Origin: an uncultured Lachnospiraceae bacterium
GTDB lineage: Bacteria > Bacillota > Clostridia > Lachnospirales > Lachnospiraceae
Reading direction: 5' to 3'
NCBI GenBank assembly: GCA_905234595.1
Contig: CAJOID010000003.1
Span: 1 to 48,953 of the forward strand
DNA length: 48,953 nt
The position numbers and the translations under genes were made by a program. The stretch's first letter is position 1. Each line of letters starts with the position of its first letter. Of the stretch, positions 41,854 to 48,953 are shown piece after piece. The notes under the pieces are model-generated. The model made no database searches, had not been told where the DNA came from, and saw only the letters and a list, made by a program, of their open reading frames with translations.

Positions 41854-42597
41854 ATGGAACCCAATCAATATTACAACAATGATCAGTATACCCAGACCGG
41901 TGACCTGATGGGCAATATCGGCGCAGCGACCGGGCAGGTTCGCGAGCTCCTTCAGCAGGAGGTTATCGCGAAATCATTTCTGTATATGGTGGCTGCTCTT
42001 GCGGTCACGGCGATCGCGGCGTTTACCGCACCTGACCTGCTGGCCGGATGGCTTGCAAGAGGCAGATATAACATGCTCATCCTTTTCGGCGCGGAGCTGG
42101 CCATAGTGATAGCGTCGAACGTGGCAATGAGTAAGAATAATGTTGCACTGAGTGCGATACTCTTTACTCTTTATTCGTATCTGACGGGTGCGACTCTCGG
42201 CATCATTTTCTGGGCATATGACCTGATAAGCGTCGGAGCCGTATTCCTGATGACTGCGGCCATGTTCGGAGTCATGGCGGTATATGGCCTGGTGACGAAG
42301 AAAGACCTTTCTTCGATCGGAAGTATATGCATGATGGGTATCATCGGTATCATCATCGCATCGCTGGTCAACGTACTGCTTCTTCACAGTACGGTGTTTG
42401 ATCTGATAGTATCGATCGCCGGAGTAGCGATCTTCGTCGGGCTGACGGCTTATGATGTACAGAAGATCAAGCAGAGAGTGTATTATGCAACGGATGATAA
42501 TGTTGCTGTTCTGGCTCTGTCCGGAGCATTCGGGCTGTATCTTGACTTCATCAACATATTCCTCAGACTGCTTCGTATCTTTGGCAAGCGCAGATAA
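41854..42597 (+). CDS. Bax inhibitor-1/YccA family membrane protein
   Basis: This 247-residue protein has a soluble Asn/Gln/Tyr-rich N-terminus and seven membrane helices from residue 45 on. The family C-terminus has FVGLTAYDVQKIKQR and ALYLDFINIFLRLLRIFGKR-like sequence. Bacterial relatives act as pH-sensitive calcium leak channels or bind FtsH. GGGGAGGATG precedes ATG. Confidence 0.92.
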   Translation: MEPNQYYNNDQYTQTGDLMGNIGAATGQVRELLQQEVIAKSFLYMVAALAVTAIAAFTAPDLLAGWLARGRYNMLILFGAELAIVIASNVAMSKNNVALSAILFTLYSYLTGATLGIIFWAYDLISVGAVFLMTAAMFGVMAVYGLVTKKDLSSIGSICMMGIIGIIIASLVNVLLLHSTVFDLIVSIAGVAIFVGLTAYDVQKIKQRVYYATDDNVAVLALSGAFGLYLDFINIFLRLLRIFGKRR

Positions 42598-42606
42598 TTC
42601 AGACGT

Positions 42607-43557
42607 ATGCATACACGCAAGTGGGATCTGATCTGTTCATACGGTTCTATACTGGCGGTCGGGGCGGCGTTTTTCGGCATACCCATGATCGCCTGGATGG
42701 CAGCATATATAATGTCGGGACGCGGGGGTATCTTAAGCGGTATTCTCGGGTATCCCGGCATTTTTCTTACATGGACTCTGCCTCTGGTCATATTTCAGAC
42801 GGTCAGTCTCCTGATAACTGATCTGGTGCTGATCTCACGCGAGGGATTCAGGTGGAAACGGTTCCTGGGAGTGGGGTTCGGCATTGCATGCATACTGATG
42901 AACTGGCTGTGCAGATTCACCTTTTTTACTTCGTTGCTTGCATGTTATGCAGAGTGTACGATCTTTGCCATATCCGTGATGAGTTCCTGCGCCGCACTGT
43001 ATAAGCCGGGTCTGAATAATGAGTTTGTCATCATACTGGGCTGTGCGATAGGCAAGGACGGTCATCTGTTACCACTGCTCAGAGAGAGGGTCAACCGTGC
43101 GATCAGATTTGCCTGGGAACAGGAGATCGCTACGGGCAAGCCTGTAAGATTTATTCCGAGCGGAGGTCAGGGGACTGATGAGATCATGAGTGAAGGCTCT
43201 GCCATGACCATGTATCTGGTATCGCACAGCGCTGAGGAATATGAGGTTTTATCCGAGAGAAAATCCAGAAACACATACGAGAATTTCCTGTACTCCCGTG
43301 AGATTATAGAGGAGCAGTCCCCCGGAGCCGCAGTGACTTTCATCACGACGAACTTCCATGTGCTCAGGAGCGGCATGCTGGCCCGTAAGGCAGGTCTGAA
43401 TGCCGAGGGGCTCGCGAGCAGGGCGAAATGGTATTTCTGGCCGAACGGGTTTGTTCGCGAGATCATGGCGATTGTGGTATTGTATAAAAAGGTGCAGATC
43501 GCAGCCGTGGCTGTATGTGCACTGTTATCGTTGGCAGCGATCATTATGATGAGGTAG
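42607..43557 (+). CDS. YdcF/ElyC-SanA family membrane protein (chromosomal copy)
   Basis: This 316-residue protein has four membrane helices in residues 10-135. The YdcF domain follows: NEFVIILGCAIGKDGHLLPLL, FIPSGGQGTDEIMSEGSAM, SERKSRNTYENFLYS, FITTNFHVLRSGMLA. A final helix follows near 285-312. It likely acts in the envelope. It resembles the element's last gene (36838) in domain order, though the sequences differ. Confidence 0.9.
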   Translation: MHTRKWDLICSYGSILAVGAAFFGIPMIAWMAAYIMSGRGGILSGILGYPGIFLTWTLPLVIFQTVSLLITDLVLISREGFRWKRFLGVGFGIACILMNWLCRFTFFTSLLACYAECTIFAISVMSSCAALYKPGLNNEFVIILGCAIGKDGHLLPLLRERVNRAIRFAWEQEIATGKPVRFIPSGGQGTDEIMSEGSAMTMYLVSHSAEEYEVLSERKSRNTYENFLYSREIIEEQSPGAAVTFITTNFHVLRSGMLARKAGLNAEGLASRAKWYFWPNGFVREIMAIVVLYKKVQIAAVAVCALLSLAAIIMMR

Positions 43558-43561
43558 ATAT

Positions 43562-45550
43562 ATGGCCGTTCAGAATGCAAAAGTTCTCAGGAAATTAAAA
43601 AAGAGTTATGCATGGTCAGGTATGCTGGTCACGGTTTTTTTATCCATAGTGATGATCGTGACCCTGGCGGTCCTTGCCAGCGCAGCCCTTCAATATGTGC
43701 TGGAATCATGGATATCTGCCGAATATGACCGTATATCCTATATGGCGCATATATATGAAAGCGGTATGTCCGATGAACTCAAGCGTCTGGACAGAGAGGA
43801 TCGTGCATATGTGGTGATCGACGAGGATGACCGGTTTGTATATACGTATGGGCATAATACGTGCTCCGGCACGGGTCATCCGACCAAGGTCTTAAACGAG
43901 GGCGGATTCTTAGACATAATCGTATATCCCGACACCGAATCACAGGTGTTCGAGCTGGATGATGATTCGATCACCATAGATCTGAGCTCATTTGTACCTG
44001 ACGTGCTGAATGTGAATAAGCTGATCGAGATCCAAACGCCGGAGGCGATCAAGCTGCCTCTCTGGATCGGCGTGAAGATGAAGGATGGCAGCGTATTTGC
44101 CGGCAGATCCACACTGGACATAGACAGGAACGATCTGATGTTCCTCGGGGCCGTAGCCGGCGCGCTGGCAGGGGTATTTGCGCTGGTATTCATATTTATG
44201 CTCATCAGACTGATCTTCGGCATCAGAAACCGCAGGAGACTGACCAAGCTTGTCTTTGGTGATGAAGCCACGGGCGGGAATAACTGGATGTATTTCCGGA
44301 TGAAGGGGGAGCAGATCCTCAAACGTAAGAGAAACGCCAGGAACCATTATGCCGTTCTGGATATAGTATTCTTCAAATACAGGAATTACTGTGTGTGCCA
44401 CTCCGTGGCCGAAGGAGAGAAAAAGCTTGCTATGGTCAGACAGGTTATAGAGAGCTGGCTGAACCGTGGTGAACTGAGCGCTCATTATGCATCGGCCAAC
44501 TTCGTTGCCCTTATCAAAGCCGACAGTAATGATGTGCTGCAGAAGCGGCTTGAAGACCTTCTGAATCAGCTCGGGTGCGTTGATCCCGTACACAATATCA
44601 GTTTTCATATCGGGGCAGCCTCTCTGGATGCGTGTGAGGATCATCATAATAACGCATCGCATGACTGTCCTGTCGATCTGGAGCGCGACTATAACAACGC
44701 ATGTGCTGCCAGGGCGACTCTTGATGAGACAGACGGGCCTGCCATAGCTTATTTCACGGATCAGATGATGGATGAGCAGATATGGGAGGACCGCGTACGT
44801 GAGACGCAGATGGCGGCTCTTCTGAACGAGGAATTCCTGGTTTATTATCAGCCCAAGTATAATCCTGCGGACGATAAGCTTACAGGTGCGGAAGCTCTGA
44901 TCAGATGGCAGTCTCCGGAGTTTGGCTTCATATCTCCGGGCCGCTTCATACCGATCTTTGAGAAAAACGGATTCATCACAGAGATAGACCATTATATGAT
45001 CCGCCATGTAGCCAGAGACCAGAAGAGATGGCACGATGCCGGATACAACTGTGTGCCTGTATCGGTTAATGTATCCAGAGCACATTTCGTTGAGGAGGAT
45101 CTGGCAGAACAGATCCGTGATATAGTGGATTCCGAAGGCGCGCTGCACGAACTGATAGAGCTTGAACTTACCGAGAGTGCGTTCTTTGATGATAAAAAGG
45201 CGCTTGTATCGACGATCAGTAAACTCAAGTCATACGGATTTGCCGTATCCATGGACGACTTCGGATCCGGATACTCATCGCTTAATTCGCTCAAGGATCT
45301 GCCGCTGGATGTGCTCAAACTCGATGCCGAATTCTTCCGCGGCAACGCTGACGGTGAGAGGAGCGAGATAGTCATATCGGAGACCATACGCCTGGCACAG
45401 GCGCTGAATATGCGCACCGTAGCGGAAGGCGTGGAGATAAAGGACCAGGTGGATTTCCTGGCAAAGCAGGGCTGTGACATGATACAGGGATACTTCTATG
45501 CCAAACCTATGCCCGGCAGTGAATATGAGCAGAGAATGAATGCAGGATAA
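43562..45550 (+). CDS. EAL-domain cyclic-di-GMP phosphodiesterase with degenerate GGDEF
   Basis: This 662-residue membrane protein has helices near residues 20-42 and 198-222 with an outer sensor region between. A GGDEF-like domain (about 255-410) follows in which the GGDEF signature is replaced (SANFVALIKADS). The EAL domain (about 415-655) has an intact EAL in GAEALIRW, the Asn of VSVNVSRAHF, ELTES, DDFGSGYSS, LKLDAEFF and AEGVE. It should therefore degrade cyclic-di-GMP, favouring motility over attachment. It starts 5 nt after the YdcF gene. Confidence 0.93.
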   Translation: MAVQNAKVLRKLKKSYAWSGMLVTVFLSIVMIVTLAVLASAALQYVLESWISAEYDRISYMAHIYESGMSDELKRLDREDRAYVVIDEDDRFVYTYGHNTCSGTGHPTKVLNEGGFLDIIVYPDTESQVFELDDDSITIDLSSFVPDVLNVNKLIEIQTPEAIKLPLWIGVKMKDGSVFAGRSTLDIDRNDLMFLGAVAGALAGVFALVFIFMLIRLIFGIRNRRRLTKLVFGDEATGGNNWMYFRMKGEQILKRKRNARNHYAVLDIVFFKYRNYCVCHSVAEGEKKLAMVRQVIESWLNRGELSAHYASANFVALIKADSNDVLQKRLEDLLNQLGCVDPVHNISFHIGAASLDACEDHHNNASHDCPVDLERDYNNACAARATLDETDGPAIAYFTDQMMDEQIWEDRVRETQMAALLNEEFLVYYQPKYNPADDKLTGAEALIRWQSPEFGFISPGRFIPIFEKNGFITEIDHYMIRHVARDQKRWHDAGYNCVPVSVNVSRAHFVEEDLAEQIRDIVDSEGALHELIELELTESAFFDDKKALVSTISKLKSYGFAVSMDDFGSGYSSLNSLKDLPLDVLKLDAEFFRGNADGERSEIVISETIRLAQALNMRTVAEGVEIKDQVDFLAKQGCDMIQGYFYAKPMPGSEYEQRMNAG

Positions 45551-45579
45551 CGCATCATTTTAATTTTAGGAGGTTTTAT

Positions 45580-47103
45580 ATGTTTACAGAGTCGTTTTGG
45601 TCATTACTTCCGGCTATCATAGCGATAGCATTGGCCCTCATCACCAAGGAAGTATACTCGTCGCTCTTCATAGGTATCATCTGCGGCGGCCTGCTCTACT
45701 CGGGCTTCAGCTTCACCGGTACCATGGAGCATGTATTTGTCGACGGCATGATCGGTCAGCTGTCAGACGGATGGAATGTGGGTATACTCATATTCCTCGT
45801 GATCCTGGGTACCATGGTCATGCTGATGAACCGTGCCGGCGGATCCGCAGCTTTCGGACGCTGGGCAGTGGCTCATGTCAAGACCAGGATCGGAGCACAG
45901 GTTGCTACCATTCTGCTCGGTGTGCTGATCTTCATCGATGACTATTTTAACTGCCTCACAGTCGGGTCTGTCATGATGCCGCTCACGGACAAGCACAAGA
46001 TATCCCGCGAGAAACTGGCATATCTGATAGACGCCACGGCAGCACCGGTATGTATCATAGCGCCGATATCCTCGTGGGCGGCAGCTGTTACCGGATTCGT
46101 GGACGGAGCCAACGGACTGACGCTGTTTGTCCGAGCCATTCCTTATAACTTCTATGCTTTTCTGACCATAGCGATGATGCTGACACTGACATACGGCAAG
46201 TTCGATTTCGGTCCCATGAAACATGCGGAACTGCATGACTATAAGGGTAAGAATGAAGACAAGAACGTGGCATCCGGTATGACCGGTGCCGAGGACCAGC
46301 CCAATCCGCCCATATCCGATAAGGGCAGGGTCATCCATCTGGTACTGCCTATTGTAGCCCTGATCGTATGCTGTATCATAGGCATGATCTACACCGGCGG
46401 ATTCTTTGAGGGCGAGAGCTTTATCGACGCTTTCTCCAATTCCGATGCTTCCGTAGGTCTCGTATACGGTTCGGTGGTCGCTCTTGTCATCACTATAGTA
46501 TTCTTCCTGGCTACGAAGGTATTAAGCTTCGGTGAGTGTATGAATGCCGTTCCCGAAGGATTCAAGAGCATGGTTCCCGCCATCCTGATCCTGACTTTCG
46601 CATGGACCCTGAAGGCCATGACCGACTCACTCGGTGCTGCAGAATATGTTGCCGGCCTGGTTGAGAATATCGCGGATAACAGAGCCATCATGAGCTTCCT
46701 TCCGGCATTTGTATTCCTTGTAGGAGCTTTCCTTGCTTTTGCCACCGGTACTTCCTGGGGAACATTCGGTATACTGATCCCCATCGTAGTCAATGTATTC
46801 GGTGCGGACCTGAGCAACGAACTGATGATCATAGCCATATCGGCCTGTATGGCAGGTGCCGTATGCGGCGACCACTGCTCGCCCATATCCGATACCACGA
46901 TCATGGCCAGTGCGGGAGCACAGTGTAATCATATCCGTCACGTATCCACGCAGCTTCCTTACGCACTTACCGCGGCCGGAGTATCGTTCGTGGCATATGT
47001 TCTGTCCGGATTCATACGTAACTGGCTGATCTGCCTGCCGCTGGGCATAGTACTGATGGCAGGATCTCTTCTGGTCGTTAAGAAGGTTACGGTGAAAGAC
47101 TGA
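45580..47103 (+). CDS. Na+/H+ antiporter NhaC family protein
   Basis: This 507-residue transporter has about twelve membrane helices. Family motifs include FIDDYFNCLTVGSVM, IAPISSWAAAVTGF, FATGTSWGTFGI and GDHCSPISDTT. It may exchange sodium for protons or, as in some NhaC relatives, move organic acids or amino acids. TAGGAGG precedes ATG 45580. The stop overlaps the thioesterase start. Confidence 0.93.
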   Translation: MFTESFWSLLPAIIAIALALITKEVYSSLFIGIICGGLLYSGFSFTGTMEHVFVDGMIGQLSDGWNVGILIFLVILGTMVMLMNRAGGSAAFGRWAVAHVKTRIGAQVATILLGVLIFIDDYFNCLTVGSVMMPLTDKHKISREKLAYLIDATAAPVCIIAPISSWAAAVTGFVDGANGLTLFVRAIPYNFYAFLTIAMMLTLTYGKFDFGPMKHAELHDYKGKNEDKNVASGMTGAEDQPNPPISDKGRVIHLVLPIVALIVCCIIGMIYTGGFFEGESFIDAFSNSDASVGLVYGSVVALVITIVFFLATKVLSFGECMNAVPEGFKSMVPAILILTFAWTLKAMTDSLGAAEYVAGLVENIADNRAIMSFLPAFVFLVGAFLAFATGTSWGTFGILIPIVVNVFGADLSNELMIIAISACMAGAVCGDHCSPISDTTIMASAGAQCNHIRHVSTQLPYALTAAGVSFVAYVLSGFIRNWLICLPLGIVLMAGSLLVVKKVTVKD

Positions 47104-47825
47104 TGTACTATCTGGATAAGACGGTATCCTTCAGCGAAACTGCCCCTGACTGCAAGATCAGGATAACCGAGCTTATAGATTATTATCAGGATGTATGTAC
47201 CAGACAGTCTGCCGATGCGGGTGTCGGACTGGATGTACTGCGCAGCCGGGGATACGGCTGGGTGGTCTCTTCGTGGCAGATAGTCGTAAACCGTTACCCC
47301 TCGCTTGATGAGAAAGTGCGCGTCGGTACAGCACCTTATCAGTTCAAGGGCGTGATGGGCATGCGTAATTTCCGCCTGGAAACATATGACGGTGAAGTGC
47401 TATCCTATGCCAACTCTGTATGGTCATTTATAGATATCGAGAAACTGACTCTGGCCAGAGTGACCCCCGAGGTTGCGAATGCATATGAACTGGAGGAGAA
47501 ACTGGATATGGATTACGCCCCCCGCAAGATCCGTATCCCCGAATCTCTGGCTGCCCTTGAACCCATAGAAGTCCGTTATCATCATCTGGATTCGAACGGG
47601 CACGTCAATAACGGACAGTATATATCCATGGCTGAGGATCTGGTGTCTGCGGGACGCAGAGCCGGACAGATCCGTGTCGAATACAGAGCAAGTGCTCATA
47701 TGGGGGATATCATCATGCCTTATCTCAGTGAGGATCCGGCAGAAAACCTGCATACGGTGATCCTGGCGGATACGGATATGAATCCTTATGTGATCGTTGA
47801 ATTCAGCGGCACCGCCCGCGGGTGA
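47103..47825 (+). CDS. Acyl-ACP thioesterase (FatA/FatB type)
   Basis: This 240-residue double hotdog protein begins YYLDKTVSFSETAPDCKIRI. Its second half has HHLDSNGHVNNGQYISM, carrying the catalytic Asn/His residues of the plant FatA/B family. It releases free fatty acids from acyl carrier protein. ATG 47103 overlaps the upstream stop (TGATG). Confidence 0.92.
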   Translation: MYYLDKTVSFSETAPDCKIRITELIDYYQDVCTRQSADAGVGLDVLRSRGYGWVVSSWQIVVNRYPSLDEKVRVGTAPYQFKGVMGMRNFRLETYDGEVLSYANSVWSFIDIEKLTLARVTPEVANAYELEEKLDMDYAPRKIRIPESLAALEPIEVRYHHLDSNGHVNNGQYISMAEDLVSAGRRAGQIRVEYRASAHMGDIIMPYLSEDPAENLHTVILADTDMNPYVIVEFSGTARG

Positions 47826-47830
47826 TAAAT

Positions 47831-48691
47831 ATGGACAGAAAGCTGACGCCCGGAACTTCATATACACTCAAAATAGTCAAAACAGCCGCGCACGGGGCCT
47901 ATCTTGCTCACGAGATGGGCGCCGCTGCTCCGGACCGGGTCCTTCTGCCGGCCAAACAGGTTCCCGAAGAAAAAAGGATCGGTGACGAGATCCGTGTTTT
48001 CCTGTATAAGGACTCTCAGGACAGGCTGATAGCCACTGTGCGTACCCCGCTGATAGAGCTTGGGCAGACAGCCAGACTGGAGGTTGCGGAAGTGGGCAAG
48101 ATAGGAGCCTTTCTGTCATGGGGACTGGAGAAGGATCTGCTGTTACCCTATGCGGAGCAGACATACACAGTGCATGCGGGCGATACCGTTCTGGTGGCAC
48201 TCTATCTGGATAAGAGTGACCGGCTGTGCGCTACCATGAATGTCTATCAGTACCTGAAGACAGGCAGTCCGTATATTGTTGGAGATACAGTTCACGGCAT
48301 CGCATATCAGGACAGCGAGCGGTTCGGCATATTCGTGGCTGTCGATGACAGATATCAGGGCCTTGTTCCGCGCAGGGAATGCTATGGAGATATCAGGCCC
48401 GGAGCTGATGTGACGGCACGCGTCATTCAGGTACGTGAAGACGGCAAACTGGATCTGAGCGTACGCCGTAAGGCTTATGAGCAGATGGATGATGATGCGG
48501 ATACCATACTTAAACTGGTTGCATCATATGACGGAGTTCTCCCGTTTACGGATAAAGCTACTCCCGAGGTCATCAAGCTTCATACCGGCATGAGCAAAAA
48601 CGAATTCAAAAGAGCTCTCGGCCGTCTGATGAAAGAAGGCAAAGTCATCAAGACCGAAAGGGCCATCCGCATGGCGGACCGATCGCATTAA
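47831..48691 (+). CDS. CvfB-like S1-domain RNA-binding protein
   Basis: This 286-residue protein has tandem S1-type OB folds (VAEVGKIGAFLSWGLEKDLLLP; YQDSERFGIFVAVDDRYQGL; VREDGKLDLSVRRK). A C-terminal winged helix follows (LHTGMSKNEFKRALGRLMKEG), the CvfB layout. CvfB affects virulence and stress genes in Staphylococcus by binding RNA. The frame opens at GTG 47822; ATG 47831, 7 nt after GGGTGA, looks better. Confidence 0.9.
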   Translation: MDRKLTPGTSYTLKIVKTAAHGAYLAHEMGAAAPDRVLLPAKQVPEEKRIGDEIRVFLYKDSQDRLIATVRTPLIELGQTARLEVAEVGKIGAFLSWGLEKDLLLPYAEQTYTVHAGDTVLVALYLDKSDRLCATMNVYQYLKTGSPYIVGDTVHGIAYQDSERFGIFVAVDDRYQGLVPRRECYGDIRPGADVTARVIQVREDGKLDLSVRRKAYEQMDDDADTILKLVASYDGVLPFTDKATPEVIKLHTGMSKNEFKRALGRLMKEGKVIKTERAIRMADRSH

Positions 48692-48739
48692 AAACTCCCG
48701 GATTAGTAAAACTTATATATTATTTAAGCCCCCGTTTTG

Positions 48740-48768
48740 TTGAAATTGCATTGTAGTTTTGCTATAAT
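48740..48768 (+). promoter_or_regulatory. Promoter before the last, broken gene
   Basis: TTGAAA (48740-48745), a 17-bp spacer and TATAAT (48763-48768). Confidence 0.7.
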
Positions 48769-48794
48769 GTGAACATATTGGGGGCATATTTATT

Positions 48795-48953
48795 ATGCAA
48801 AATGTCACAATGCTGGGGATCAAGCTCCAGGATCGCAGTGTAGAGGAATCTTTGGGCTGTACTTCCAGGTTTCTGCGGAGCAGCGCGCTTGATGTTATCG
48901 CCTAAATAGATTAGGAGGTCATCAGGCACGCGGTTTTTGATGCCGGTATCAGG
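48795..48953 (+). pseudogene. WecG/TagA-like glycosyltransferase start with in-frame stops
   Basis: ATG 48795 opens a frame reading MQNVTMLGIKLQDRSVEESL and FLRSSALDVIA, which resembles the N-terminus of WecG/TagA/CpsF glycosyltransferases. TAA (48903-48905) and TAG (48912-48914) interrupt it. Afterwards the same frame goes on as EVIRHAVFDAGIR, which still fits the family's early helix. The most likely reading is a decayed gene; a 36-residue leader peptide is the alternative. The window ends here. Confidence 0.4.

Noticed and set aside
48728-48785. GCCCCC/GGGGGC inverted repeat around the last promoter considered as an invertible promoter
   Set aside because: The arms are only 6 bp and no invertase gene is in view; too weak to support phase variation.

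Overview
The window reads as a Lachnospiraceae-like (Clostridia) chromosome. The left flank has the order IreB - RuvX - DUF1292 - RNase J - YlbF - MltG-like - O-methyltransferase - U32 peptidase, followed by a class III glutamine synthetase. The right flank carries a chemotaxis receptor, an EAL phosphodiesterase, an NhaC antiporter and a FatA-type acyl-ACP thioesterase. The receptor hints at a motile host. The species cannot be fixed from the sequence.

The centre (about 7881-37970, 30.0 kb) is an integrated mobile element lying between two full-length tRNA-Gln(CTG) genes that share a perfect 49-bp repeat. Its left end carries an XRE repressor, an excisionase, a tyrosine integrase, a small replication-type helix-turn-helix protein, a ParM/ParR partition pair, a hairpin-rich oriT-like region, MobC, a MOBP-type relaxase and a DUF6040-type coiled-coil membrane protein whose gene overlaps the relaxase gene by 488 nt. 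No type IV secretion genes are present, so it is best called an integrative mobilizable element (IME). ATAGGTCAAT direct repeats at both ends look like integrase arm sites.

The cargo starts with an Abi_2/AbiF HEPN protein. It is followed directly by a small structured RNA with its own promoter and terminator, the layout of an abiF RNA toxin-antitoxin pair. Next comes a membrane-anchored XRE regulator. The remaining ~19 kb holds two copies of a LytTR response regulator plus GHKL histidine kinase pair, each followed by a small protein resembling the C-terminal part of the flagellar cap protein FliD. Between and around them are proteins with Ser/Asn/Tyr-rich N-termini and no Sec signal peptide (DUF6033-like, DUF5610-like, an EF-hand/RTX-type calcium-loop protein, coiled-coil proteins), a lone LytTR protein, a BlaI/BlaR1-type pair and a YdcF protein.

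The most striking signal is a promoter architecture repeated at least six, probably eight, times in this cargo: two 11-bp boxes (best form GTTYRYGACAT) exactly 21 bp apart, then 28-30 bp, then a GATA-type -10. This matches how AgrA/LytTR regulators bind, and it ties the modules into one regulon. I infer a mobile regulon of flagellar-export-type substrates that may use the host's flagellar machinery. No secretion apparatus of its own is visible.
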